A stretch of 64,000 nucleotides of DNA, taken from positions 2,625,546 through 2,689,545 of the forward strand of contig NC_086360.1 of the NCBI RefSeq assembly GCF_036324505.1. The letters are read 5' to 3'. Below the pieces are notes generated by a model. It saw only the letters and a program-made list of their open reading frames with translations, had not been told where the DNA came from and did no database searches. This document shows positions 45,495 to 56,054 of this stretch, one piece after another (position 1 is the first letter of the stretch; every line of letters starts with the position of its first letter). A program made the position numbers and the translations under genes. This DNA is from Eleginops maclovinus. Lineage: Eukaryota > Chordata > Actinopteri > Perciformes > Eleginopidae.

Positions 45495-46012
45495 CAGTGG
45501 AAAAACTGGAAATCTAGCCAGTATATTTGTCTAATTTCTATTCAGAATGTGTCTTCACACTTGATATAAGACATAATAACGAAAGAAGTAACAATGCAGT
45601 GAGATATACTGTCTTTTTTTATACAAGTCAAAGACTCTTGAAAACCTCATATTTTAAGATGGATCTCAGGTGAAACATGTTTTTTTAAGCTGCTGTGGTA
45701 TTTGTAAAAGATGGATCATCTTGTTTCATGAATTAATCCTACTTGATTTTAGAAAACACATTTTTAATGGAAAATCACCAACTAACATCAGAAAACAGAA
45801 CCCTTTTGAGCGTTTCTGGCTTATTTTGTTTAACACATTTCCTGATCCTGGTGAAATATAGTTCAAAATAAGTTTTCCCAGCTCATTACAAGATCTACAT
45901 AATCAAAATATCCCCATCTTCTTTCAAGAATGCTCACTTGTTCTACTAGCAGATTTTGAAGGTATTACAAGCAAAGTTATATATATTTCTTTTTTACTTG
46001 ATTTTGGAGTTT
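45495..46012. repeat. Dispersed repeat family B, copy 2
   Basis: Longer relative of the copy at 3650-4096, with the same block order and an extra segment around 45660-45760. The left end is acagtggaaaaactgg. Confidence 0.75.
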
Positions 46013-46531
46013 CCAGAGTAATTCCTCCTGCCTCATCCTTTCTTCTGTAATATAGATTATTGATTTTCTAAGATATTTTCCTGAGTGTTGCTCTGGCTTT
46101 CTGTCCTGTCTGTGGGTGTAAAGAGCAGCTGCTTGTCAGAGATGCTGGCTCCTCAGCAACGTGACACATACACTCTTTTCATGGTCAGGTGGCTCTGCTG
46201 GAAACAGGATCTCAGCCACATGAACCACAAGAGGTTTGAATTGGGACAAGATAGTTGCAAGAGAACAGAAATCACACAGTGCATCCTGTATTCTGATACA
46301 CTGCAAAAGGGAGAATAAAAATGGACCCCTCCTCTTTGCTCTAAAGCCTACTCTTCCTTTTTAAAACTAGTGAAGCATCCCTGTTCGGCCCACCAACCCC
46401 CCCCCCCCACCGTGCTGATACCCTGAGTCTGGCTAATGTCTGCTGCAGCTGATCGTCTGTCACTCATTGCTACTATCAGTGTGATAGTGTTCCCGACTGT
46501 ACGTGGACACTGGACTGCTGCTCTGACCAAA

Positions 46532-46769
46532 CAGGGCCGACCCTGGGCATAGGCAGTATAGGCGAATGCTAAGGGCGCATCCATCCTTGGGGGGCGGCGT
46601 AAATTGGGGGGAAGAGAAAAAAAATGTTAAGTTAAAAAAAACATTTTTTTTTAAACCCTTGACGATGTTTGAAACTACGCGTACGTTGTGTACAGAGCCC
46701 ATCAACTATGGTGCACAAACTAGCGGCGCATGATGTGGGGGGGGGGCACAATGGTCAGGGCCGGTACTG
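46532..46769. mobile_element. Short hAT-like MITE (CAGGGCCG ends)
   Basis: Begins cagggccgaccctgggcata and ends gggccggtactg, an imperfect inverted repeat. It contains the aggcagtataggcgaatgct block typical of these elements. No clear target duplication. Confidence 0.6.
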
Positions 46770-46969
46770 GACACAGATATTGACAGGTAACAGCCACATG
46801 TTGTGTCTTGACCAAACCATTGAGCATTTTCCACAAACTACACAAACTACTACTACTACTACATTCATCATTTTCATCCGAGCTGAAAGATACCATATAG
46901 TTATTATTGAGTGGAAAAGGGTTGTGTCTAAAATCATTTTTTTTTACCTTAAATTTGCACTATTTTCCA

Positions 46970-47120
46970 CTGAGAAAACTGAAACGTTGACGTGAATTAT
47001 GTGTATTATGTCAGCAAATTTCACTCAACAGTATTATGTTAGTTTAAAGCAATACAATAAAATTGAACCTAATATATTTGATTTAAACTTGATATTATTG
47101 CTTTCAACTAACTGATTTTG
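46970..47120. mobile_element. Family C MITE, truncated copy
   Basis: The left inverted repeat (ctgaaacgttgacg, gtattatgtcagcaaatttc) and centre are present. The right end is lost after tgctttcaactaactg. Confidence 0.75.
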
Positions 47121-48099
47121 AATTGTTCTCTTTAAACAATATTGACCATTTAATGTACTTTACTTGCTAGCTATACTTCAGTTTTTATAGATTTAACATT
47201 CCTTATACAACCTGGTTATTAATCAGTACATGCGTATAGAAATAACTGCATCATTTTGTAACTAATCTAAGACAATGCTTTTGATATTCTTTTTTCTAAT
47301 TTCAGGATTTTGGAAATAGCGGTAACATCTCTCCCTTCTGATTCTGGTTGTTTTAGTGTTGTGTTACTGTAACCTTTACCCGCATTGAGCTCCTGTCTCC
47401 ATTTAAAGTGTAGGTGAACAAATGGACAAAATATATAAATATCTATAATATAAAAATACATAATATACAAATTGAATATTTATGTTGGATTGATCTATCA
47501 CGTGAACATTTTCCTTATTGGATCTGATGATACAAAAATGGCATAACCATGGAGGGTATCCATAACATGTGGTTTAAATGAAGGATTTTGAAAGACTTAA
47601 CACATGTTCTTTTAATCATTAAACAAGTTATATTTAATGTGTATTTTGTTGTTGTTGTTATTATTATTATGATATTTGTTATTATTATGTTTGTTCTTTT
47701 CTTAATATTATTATTAATTAATATTATTATTAATATCAATTGAGTGGTTTGTGATAGATATACAGCATACAGCAAAACATTTGGACATGAAATATCTGGT
47801 CAGCAAAAATATAAAGCATTTTTGTTATATTTAAGGAAAACTTAGCAAAAGAAAACTCATCTGCATGAGAACATAAAGCATTTACAAGAAGATATCAGAA
47901 GTGACAGCCCTGAGAGAATCAGAAACCAAGTGATGGTCTGCCCTTATTGAATAACTCCAGCAGTGACAGCCAAGAAGAAAACTCTACCAATGCAGCATAC
48001 CTGTGACAACAATAAAAGCAGCGTAATGATCCCTCTCCAATCCAGCAAGCATATAGAGACTCATCCTCTTATATGTCCCCAGCTCGTGCAAAAAGGTAA
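47121..48099. other. AT-rich spacer
   Basis: Includes a degenerate GTT/ATT tract at 47640-47740. No gene recognised. Confidence 0.45.
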
Positions 48100-48560
48100 A
48101 TCAGCTTGGCTTACCTTCAACAACAAACACATGTATGTCTAGTGAGTGGAGTGGTTGGAGGCACACGAGGCGCTCGCCTGCATGTGCTAAATCTGAAACT
48201 TGGGCGAAAAAGCGACAAAAAGCTCATTGGGAATCAGCAGACGCTTTTTCCCCCTTTTATCAAAGAATCTTTCATAAACACATTAGGGACGAATCGCCCA
48301 CCTGCATGATGTTTTCCCCTCCTACTTCGCCTTCCATTTTTCCAGCCAACTGCCCCGGACAAAGCAAAAGGTGCACCTCTAAGGTGTCCTCTCAGTGGAG
48401 AGCTTTTTCCTTCTTTATTTCAAACAGGCGAGCCCTTCTCTCCCCTCACACCAAATGCAATGCAGTGGGGCCCAGCTTTATTTCCGTCCGTGGGGAAAAA
48501 CCTGAGCAGGGGACAACAGAAAGTGGCTTTAGAATACAGGTCTGAAAGAGGGCAGCTGTA
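48100..48560. promoter_or_regulatory. Candidate conserved noncoding element 2
   Basis: Repeat-free, GC-balanced block of about 460 bases with dense unique words (gcgctcgcctgcatgtgcta, cattagggacgaatcgccca). It lies between an AT-rich spacer and a MITE. It has a 136-codon open frame without any domain. Best read as noncoding regulatory DNA of isl1, by inference. Confidence 0.33.
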
Positions 48561-48769
48561 GTCTGAATGAGAGTCTATGTGCTTTTGTGTTTTAAATGAG
48601 CATTGTCTGTCACTCAGTCAGGGCATGGATTCTGGGGCAGCCATGGGGGGAACATCTTAAATTAAGTGTTAAACTCAGAGTTATAACAGGATATTGGGGG
48701 TGGGGATGTGAAGTGAACATAGCACTTGAGTGCAGAGGTCACAAAAGGCAGCTCTCGATGTTAACCACA

Positions 48770-48962
48770 CTGAAAAAACGGTTGAATTAAATGAAATATA
48801 TCAAAAATTCCCAAAACTTTCTAGGTTAGTTGAAAGCAATAATATTAAGTTGAACCTAATACTTGTTATTCAACATTAATATTATTGCTTTCAACTAACC
48901 TAATGTCAAATCTGTTGACATAATACATTCAATTAAAGTCAACTTTTCAGTTTTTTCACTGA
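48770..48962. mobile_element. Family C palindromic MITE, full copy
   Basis: Ends are cactgaaaaaac and gttttttcactg. The centre has ttagttgaaagcaataatat and its complement attattgctttcaactaacc. Confidence 0.85.
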
Positions 48963-49500
48963 GAAACAACTTGTGCGATTGTCAGAAGCTACAGTAGTCT
49001 TAACATGACTCGTCTTATTGTATTTACACAAATGATAAACACATATATATTCAATATTGGTTTCCTGGCTGCTGCTGCTGCTGCTGCTCTCCAGGTGAAG
49101 GGAAGTGAGGAAGGTTCTTTTGACCTCGTCTTCACCACCTTGTCCTGCATTGTGTCCCTGAAAACATAATGAGATTTTCAAGTGTAGCGCCACCTGGTAT
49201 ATCCACTTTCTTTTTTCTGCGCTCTGTCCGCTCTCCACACCAGCTTTGGCAACTAAAGTATCAGTGAAAAGAGCGGTTAGTCTGTCCCTTGTTAAACCGC
49301 ACTCGGCACGCTCTCAGGCAGAAATTTAACCTGATTCTCTGATGAGTGGAGCGGAGCAACAAAGAAGTGATGCATCCGCCACTAATTGAGATGCTACAGA
49401 CTGTTAATTATGGTGTTGATACAGTCAGTGGAAATGCTCTCCACACACAGAAACATTATGTGCTCTGCTTTTGATTTCTCATCTGTGGGTGTTCATCATC
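48963..49500. other. Unique sequence, possible regulatory DNA
   Basis: Contains a short CTG run near 49073 and, at 49380-49420, two homeodomain-type cores (actaattgag, gttaattatgg). No gene seen. Confidence 0.35.
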
Positions 49501-49509
49501 ACACACACA

Positions 49510-49545
<36 letters not shown>

Positions 49546-49555
49546 CACAGACACA

Positions 49556-49625
<70 letters not shown>
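49501..49625. repeat. (CA)n with (GCAC)n block
   Basis: CA microsatellite with about nine GCAC units near its left end. Confidence 0.97.
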
Positions 49626-49628
<3 letters not shown>

Positions 49629-49737
49629 ATCTGGTTGTATTGGATTGGGCCCAATTCTATATAGATATATTGTCTCTTGTCGCACTAAATTTTAGGATCT
49701 TGGAATAATCTGAACAAATAAGGGGCTGTGTTCTAGG

Positions 49738-51409
49738 CAGTGGTGGAAAGTAACTAAGTACAATTAATTAAGGCACTTTTACTCTACTTGAGGATTTAAA
49801 TGTTATGCTACTTTGTACTTCTACTCCACTACAATTCAGAGGTAAATGGTGTACTTTTACTCCTCTACATGTATTTAGTCCCTTTAGTTACTTTACAGAT
49901 CTGGATTAATGATGGTAAATATAATCAGCCCTTAAATCAGACTTTAGTTCACCTGGAGTAAATCCAGCAGCTACCCTGCAGTATACAAAGCCATTCAAAC
50001 TAGCTGCACCTTTACCAGCTCTGAGAACACTTTAATGATCAATCATTATAAAACATATCAGAGATATTATTCTGAAATGGACCAATCAAACAATGACTAC
50101 TTTCACTGTCGCTACTTTAAGTACATTTAGATGAGAGTACTTTCTACTTTTACTGGAGGAACATTTAGAATGCAGGATCTGAGTACTTCTACTTTACTCA
50201 AGTACAAGATCAGAGTACTTCTACTTTACTAAAGTACAAGATCTGAGTACTTCTTCTTTTACTCAGGAACAAGATCTGAGTACTTCTACTTTACTCAAGT
50301 ACAAGATCTGAGTACTTCTACTTTTACTCAGGAACAAGATCTGAGTACTTCTACTTTACTCAAGTACAAGATCTGAGTACTTCTACTTTTACTCAAGTAC
50401 AAGATCAGAGTACTTCTACTTTTACTCAAGTACAAGATCTGAGTCCTTCTACTTTTACTCAAGTACAAGACCTGAGTACTTTTACTTTACTCAAGTACAA
50501 GATCTGAGTACTTCTACTTTTACTCAAGTACAAGACCTGAGTAATTCTACTTTACTCAAGTACAAGATCAGTGTACTTCTACTTTTACTCAAGTACAAGA
50601 TCAGAGTACTTCTACTTTTACTCAAGTACAAGATCTGAGTACTTCTACTTTACTCAAGTACAAGATCTGAGTACTTCTACTTTTACTCAAGTACAAGATC
50701 AGAGAACTTCTACTTTTACTCAAGTACAAGATCTGAGTACTTCTACTTTTACTCAAGTACAAGATCTGAGTACTTCTACTTTACTCAAGTACAAGACCTG
50801 AGTACTTCTACTTTTACTCAAGTACAAGATCAGAGTACTTCTACTTTTACTCAAGTACAAGATCTGAGTACTTCTACTTTTACTCAAGTACAAGAACTGA
50901 GTACTTCTACTTTTACTCAAGTACAAGAACTGAGTATTTCTACTTTTACTCAAGTACAAGATCAGTGAACTTCTACTTTTACTCAAGTACAAGATCAGAG
51001 TACTTCTACTTTTACTCAAGTACAAGATCTGAGTACTTCTACTTTACTCAAGTACAAGATCTGAGTACTTCTACTTTTACTCAAGTACAAGATCAGAGTA
51101 CTTCTACTTTTACTCAAGTACAATATCTGAGTACTTCTACTTTTACTCAAGTACAAGATCTGAGTACTTCTACTTTACTCAAGTACAAGACCTGAGTACT
51201 TCTACTTTTACTCAAGTACAAGATCAGAGTACTTCTACTTTTACTCAAGTACAAGATCTGAGTACTTCTACTTTTACTCAAGTACAAGAACTGAGTACTT
51301 CTACTTTTACTCAAGTACAAGATCAATGTACTTCTACTTTACTCAAGTACAAGATCTGAGTACTTTTACTTTACTCAAGTACAAGATCTGAGTACTTCCT
51401 CCACATCTG
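49738..51409. mobile_element. hAT-like element carrying a large tandem array
   Basis: Left end cagtggtggaaagtaac, right end tacttcctccacatctg (inverted). Flanking octamers gttctagg (49730-49737) and cttctagg (51410-51417) differ at one base, consistent with a hAT target duplication. The first 440 bases match the element at 30100. There is no transposase. Confidence 0.82.
50176..51398. repeat. 32/33-bp minisatellite, about 37 units
   Basis: The unit reads gtacaagatctgagtacttc plus tacttttactcaa (33 bp) or tactttactcaa (32 bp). Variants have AGATCAGAG, AGACCTGAG or AGAACTGAG. Each unit contains inverted AAGTAC/GTACTT half-sites. Open frames of STSTFTQVQDL repeats are a by-product of 33-bp units. 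Confidence 0.95.
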
Positions 51410-51539
51410 CTTCTAGGTGCCGCTGTTTGAGCCATTTAGACACTCGAAACTGAAATACTTTAGTGTGAAAAAAACATTTTATCCAGATAGTCTGTAATAG
51501 TATAACTTAAAGTGATGCAGGACCAGTACAGTGTCACTG

Positions 51540-51970
51540 CTCCTCCACAGCTTCTCTCCTCTAAGATGAAAATGTGCAGCAGTGTCCTCATGTTTCCCTG
51601 ACACTTGCCTCTTTAATGTTGGACCTGTCACTAGCCCTGATGATTCATTCAAAGCCTCTTGACCTGTTGATCAGGGCAGTTTTATGCACAGTGTCCATTT
51701 TTGTTTGTAACTCAGAGGGTGAGAGGAAGCACGGAGAAAGCACACCAGCATTCGTTTATGTGTTCACGGCTTGGGTGGGAATTATGAGCAGACCCCAGGA
51801 GTCAATCCCTTTGCTCCTCTCAATCATCACCTCTCCTCACCGCCGCTGAGAGACGCCTCAGACTTTTGTCACCAGCAGGTTATTGTATTTCTAATTAAGC
51901 CAGGTTAATCTCTCCAGCTTTGTGCCAGTTGCAAAGTGATATGGGTGCGTCACCATGTCAAAAGAACAGT
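51540..51970. promoter_or_regulatory. Candidate conserved noncoding element 3
   Basis: Repeat-free block beginning 130 bases after the tandem array. It holds tctaattaagccaggttaat (homeodomain core) and tgccagttgcaaagtgatat words and is GC-balanced. The regulatory role is inferred. Confidence 0.33.
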
Positions 51971-53899
51971 TATTGGACCAACACGGATCCTACCGGGACA
52001 GTACCATGCAACAGAGGATTCTTCTTCAATGCAAACACTGACATGGAGGAATAGGATCGTTTAAAAAGGATCAACATTTTAAAAACATTCTATGACTGTA
52101 TTATTAAGTGGAGAGAGATGTTGGGGAAGGGGAGATGGGCAATGACATGCAACAAAGGTCGCCGGTCGGGTGTATACGGGGACTTTGTGTCATTTGCATC
52201 CAAAACGTCCTTGGGTCTTTTACTTGGTCAAGCTCTTGTTGCCAGTTAAAGTGGTCCTGTTTCATTGTGTGCTTATTGCAAGAGATATTCAAACAAATGC
52301 AAAAAATCGATAAATACCAGTAAAATAAAATAATATAATGAAATAAAGTAAAAGTAAGTCAAATTACAACAGATCATTGAAATAGGTATTCTCTATAACA
52401 TCTTATTAAATAAATAAAAGAAAATAAAAGAATCCCTAGATTTCTTTTGGAATCAGTCATTGGTCTAAAGAGCATCTTTCAATTTATAACTATTTTCTAG
52501 CATCAGACCGGCTGAAGGCTGCTGAGCACGGCGGGACTTCAGCCCTATCAGAGGACGGTGACAGAACTCATATTTGTTCTGGCGGCTGGGTGTGTCCTGC
52601 AGCCGGACTAAAGAGTGTCCCCACATGTGGAGCTGAGACACTTTTACAGAGCGGCCCAATGTTTGGGGACTTCTCTCTTCCCTGGGATCAGATTTCAGGC
52701 CAGAATAAAAAGAGTCTCAACACTTTTGTCAGTGGAAAGAAAGACTCTCATCTCTCTGTGGGTCATTGTGGACAGAGGCCAGCGCCACTGTACATCCGAC
52801 CTATTTACCTGACTCAGCAGCAGACTTCCAAACAACACAAAGGAGCCATCTGTAAAACAAATATGGCAGCATGTTAGACCTGGATTAACAACTTTTTCTA
52901 CTACTTGGTATCACATGTTTACCCATTTATAAAGTTCCTTTGGTTTTGGATCTAAACACGTTTTTATAATTAGGAAGTAAAGCTTAACATGCATGTGAAC
53001 GTGAAGTAGAATGAAACCATATCTAGATTATACCTCAACAGTAGTTCATAAAACGTAATTCACTAACAGAATTAAGGGGGTGATTCCAGTTTATTACAAC
53101 CAAGGTCTTTTGATAATGAAATTATAGTCCCCAAGTCAATAGCCAGGATAAGGGAACAAAATGATGATGGTTCAAATACTTTTTTTGTGGTGAACAGTTA
53201 TTGTCAGATTAATGAACTAATTTTAATTTAAGATCATTTTCTTTTTCCAGAAGTTTTTAACCTTATCCCCAAAAGACTATTGCTTTCATCCCCAGCAGAA
53301 AATCACTCAATATTTTGTCAAATTCCACTTTCTCAAAGTCAATTAGCTTTTATGCTGAAGACCACACTTGCCTAAGATTTAATACAAACAATAAGGTGAT
53401 ATTCTCATCTTCTTGCGGTCAAAAAACTAAATATTTCCCTGCCTGTATGTATGACATTATCTTTCTTTATTCTCTGCTTTCTGTTGGTTTTATTAACGCC
53501 ATAGACGACTGAAAAAACAGATCATATCCACTTACCATGAAATTGAAATATTGTTGTTTTGCAAAATTTTGATTAATTTGACATATCTTCTAATATATAT
53601 CTTCCACTTTCATTATGTATTTACTTTTACTTTAAAGTTCAGTTTTTCACATTGTCTGCATGGCCTTGTTTGCATTCTGCTTTAACGAAGAAAAAACAAT
53701 TCCAAAATTAAGATCAATAATTTATATCTTATCTTATATGCTAGGCTCTATTACAATGAGGACATTAGACACAGGGTTTTAAAATAAATAAACAAAGAGT
53801 TGAATCCATATGTGTGCAATATTTTGGCCACAGAGATACCAGGGATAAATACTATGAGACATTTGCAAACATTGACAAAGCCTGAACCTCTTGAAGATT
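51971..53899. other. No gene recognised
   Basis: Mixed unique sequence. 52480-52880 is GC-balanced and repeat-free and could be a further regulatory block. The rest is AT-rich. Confidence 0.35.
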
Positions 53900-54097
53900 C
53901 TATTGTCGTCAACAAAGATGTTGTTATATTTTTGTTAATTATAGAAGTAAAAGTAGGAATACCAAATTGTAAAAGAAACTCTGTAACAGTAAAAGTCCTA
54001 CATAGAAAATCATGCTTAATTAAAAGTGCAAAAGTATCGCCATCAAAATATACTTTAGTACCAAAAGTAAAAGTACTCTTCACGCACAATGGCTAAT

Positions 54098-54190
54098 TTC
54101 CTAATTGAAGATGGAACCCCTAATGGTCCCACAGAGGGGAAATTTACATTCTGCATTTGACCCATCCTAGTGTTAGGAGCAGTGGGCTGC
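54098..54190 (-). mobile_element. SINE 3' fragment
   Basis: Reverse complement of the SINE body at 17550-17620 (ctgctcctaacactaggatg, ggtcaaatgcagaatgtaaa). The tRNA-like head is missing. Confidence 0.7.
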
Positions 54191-54518
54191 CATACAGCTC
54201 TAGAAAAAATTAAGAGACCACTCCAAATGTTTCTTGAATCTGTATCTCTACATGAATGGCTGTCATTCCAGCGTCTGTTGAATTCCAGCACAGAGAAAAA
54301 TTGTCAGTAGTAATTGTCAATTCCACAGTATTTTTATCTACTTTATACTGCTGTTGGATATCTTAACCTATAATTATATGTGATGTATATTTATTAATTA
54401 ACTTTTTTGTGTATTAGCTAAAAATATGAATCTGTTAAGTCACTTAAGCTGTCAGATAAATGTAGTGTATTAAAAAGTACAATGTTGGCTTCTCAAATGT
54501 AAAGGAGTAGAAGTATAA

Positions 54519-54732
54519 CACTGAAAAAACTGAAAAGTTGACTTCAATTAAATATATTATGTCAACAAATTTCACATAACTGTATTAGTTTAATTGAAGC
54601 AATAATATTAAGTTGAACCTAATATGTTTTATTTAAACTGAATATTGTTGCTTTCAAATAACCTAATACAGTTATGTGAAATTTGATGACATAATACATT
54701 TAATTAAAGTCAACGCTTCAGTTACTTCAGTG
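54519..54732. mobile_element. Family C palindromic MITE, full copy with possible TAA duplication
   Basis: Runs from cactgaaaaaactgaaaag to the complementary gcttcagttacttcagtg. It is flanked on both sides by TAA, which could be a 3-bp target duplication. Confidence 0.85.
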
Positions 54733-54825
54733 TAAAATAGAAATACTCAAGTAAAGTACAAATACCCCAAACGTGTACTTAGGTACAGTACTTGAGTAAA
54801 TGTGTTTGTTACTTCCCAGCTCTGC

Positions 54826-55070
54826 CTGTGTGCTGCAGCGGCCTGCAGGAGGCTGGCTGTACACAGCTTCCTTATCATGGTCCAAATCAAGTGTTGCAGT
54901 CCTGAGAGCCGCAGCCAGCCGCCTCTCGCTGTGTGTGAATAGTACCATTGATAGGCCAATTAGAGGCCTGTAAGCACTTTGCCAAGTTTCAGCCGGATTA
55001 CCTGCCAACCTCCCTACTTCATCCCTTTTCTTTTCCGCCCCAACGTCACCCTCCCCCCTCGCAGAGCCAG
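54826..55070. promoter_or_regulatory. Candidate conserved noncoding element 4
   Basis: GC-balanced repeat-free block with ttgataggccaattagaggc and agcactttgccaagtttcag words. It contains a homeodomain-type CAATTAG core. Confidence 0.33.
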
Positions 55071-55839
55071 ACCTGAGACGTGTGTCAACTCAGCAGCTGG
55101 TTCTGGCCCTGACAACAGGTCACACAAACTGAGCCTAAGACAAAAAGCTTTGACACATAAAGGTCAATAACCCCCAGCAAGATCCAAGGGCCCCATCCAG
55201 CTTTGGGCCCCTTTATTCATTCAGCCCCATCTGACCTAGACCCTTGCCTTTAAAACTTACCAAGGTTGCCAAAAATCTTCGTTTTTTTTCATTTGTATTT
55301 CATTATTTTTGATTTCTGAAATTATCTTTTTGTTTTACCACATTTTGTTTCTCCGGAAGAGACAAGCCCAATAAACAATTTTCCAAAATGACAACAATCA
55401 GTAATTCAGTATGTCCCAACCCGGGAAACACTCAAACACCAGATAGGACTGATGGATTAGCTTTTTATTTGCAACACCCCCCTTTTAAATGATCTTTTAG
55501 TCTTTATTGCATATTTATTTTTATAATATTTTATTTATTTCATAGGTTTTCTAGATTTAAATTATATTATTTATTTAACAGTGTTATTTGCAACATTTCC
55601 TGTTAGTTTGGTCTTTTAATCGTTATACCTTTATTAAAATAATTATTGCGTTTGTACAATACTTTTTACATTTCATTTTACAATATATTTTTTATTTTAT
55701 AGATTTATATATTTAGTTGTACTGATTCATTTTCTTATGTCCGAGGGATCATCATTCATTTTATTTTTATTATCATAGCTTTTACCTCCGTGTGTCTCTT
55801 AAACTCTTAAACTGTTATCTTATGTTGCTGCATGTTTTC
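55071..55839. other. No feature recognised
   Basis: AT-rich sequence rich in TTTATTTA words. No gene. Confidence 0.4.
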
Positions 55840-55985
55840 AAAAAGGTCTTACCGTCTGATCTGAAGTTAATTTCTTGTACTCTGTTTTAATTTGTAATGT
55901 GTGCAATGTTGTGAAAGCACTTTGAGCTGCACCTGCTGTATGAAAGTGCTAAATAAATACATCTTTATTTATATTTATTATTATT
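55840..55985 (+). mobile_element. L2-type LINE 3' tail
   Basis: Contains gaaagcactttgagctgcac, then tatgaaagtgctaaataaat and a short TTATT tail, the usual 3' end of teleost L2-like LINEs. No coding part is left. Confidence 0.65.
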
Positions 55986-56054
55986 AGTCAAGTGATGGTC
56001 GGAAAAAAACAACGCGTCATCAGCAGAGAGTGTCTTAGCAACATGATCTGGACA

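Larger units (their letters stand above)
53900..54825. mobile_element. hAT-like element broken by nested insertions
   Basis: Interior words aacagtaaaagtcctacata and ccaaaagtaaaagtactct, and the terminal acttgagtaaatgtgtttgt plus tacttcccagctctg, belong to the CAGTGGTGGAAAG-type hAT MITEs. A SINE piece (54098-54190) and a family C MITE (54519-54732) interrupt it. Confidence 0.6.

Noticed and set aside
50571..51195. Open frames of STSTFTQVQDL repeats as a repetitive protein
   Set aside because: The frame is lost at each 32-bp unit, there is no start context, and the array is explained by the minisatellite.
50176..51398. CRISPR-like repeated units
   Set aside because: The units are contiguous 32/33-bp tandem copies without variable spacers, inside a hAT-like element in a vertebrate genome.
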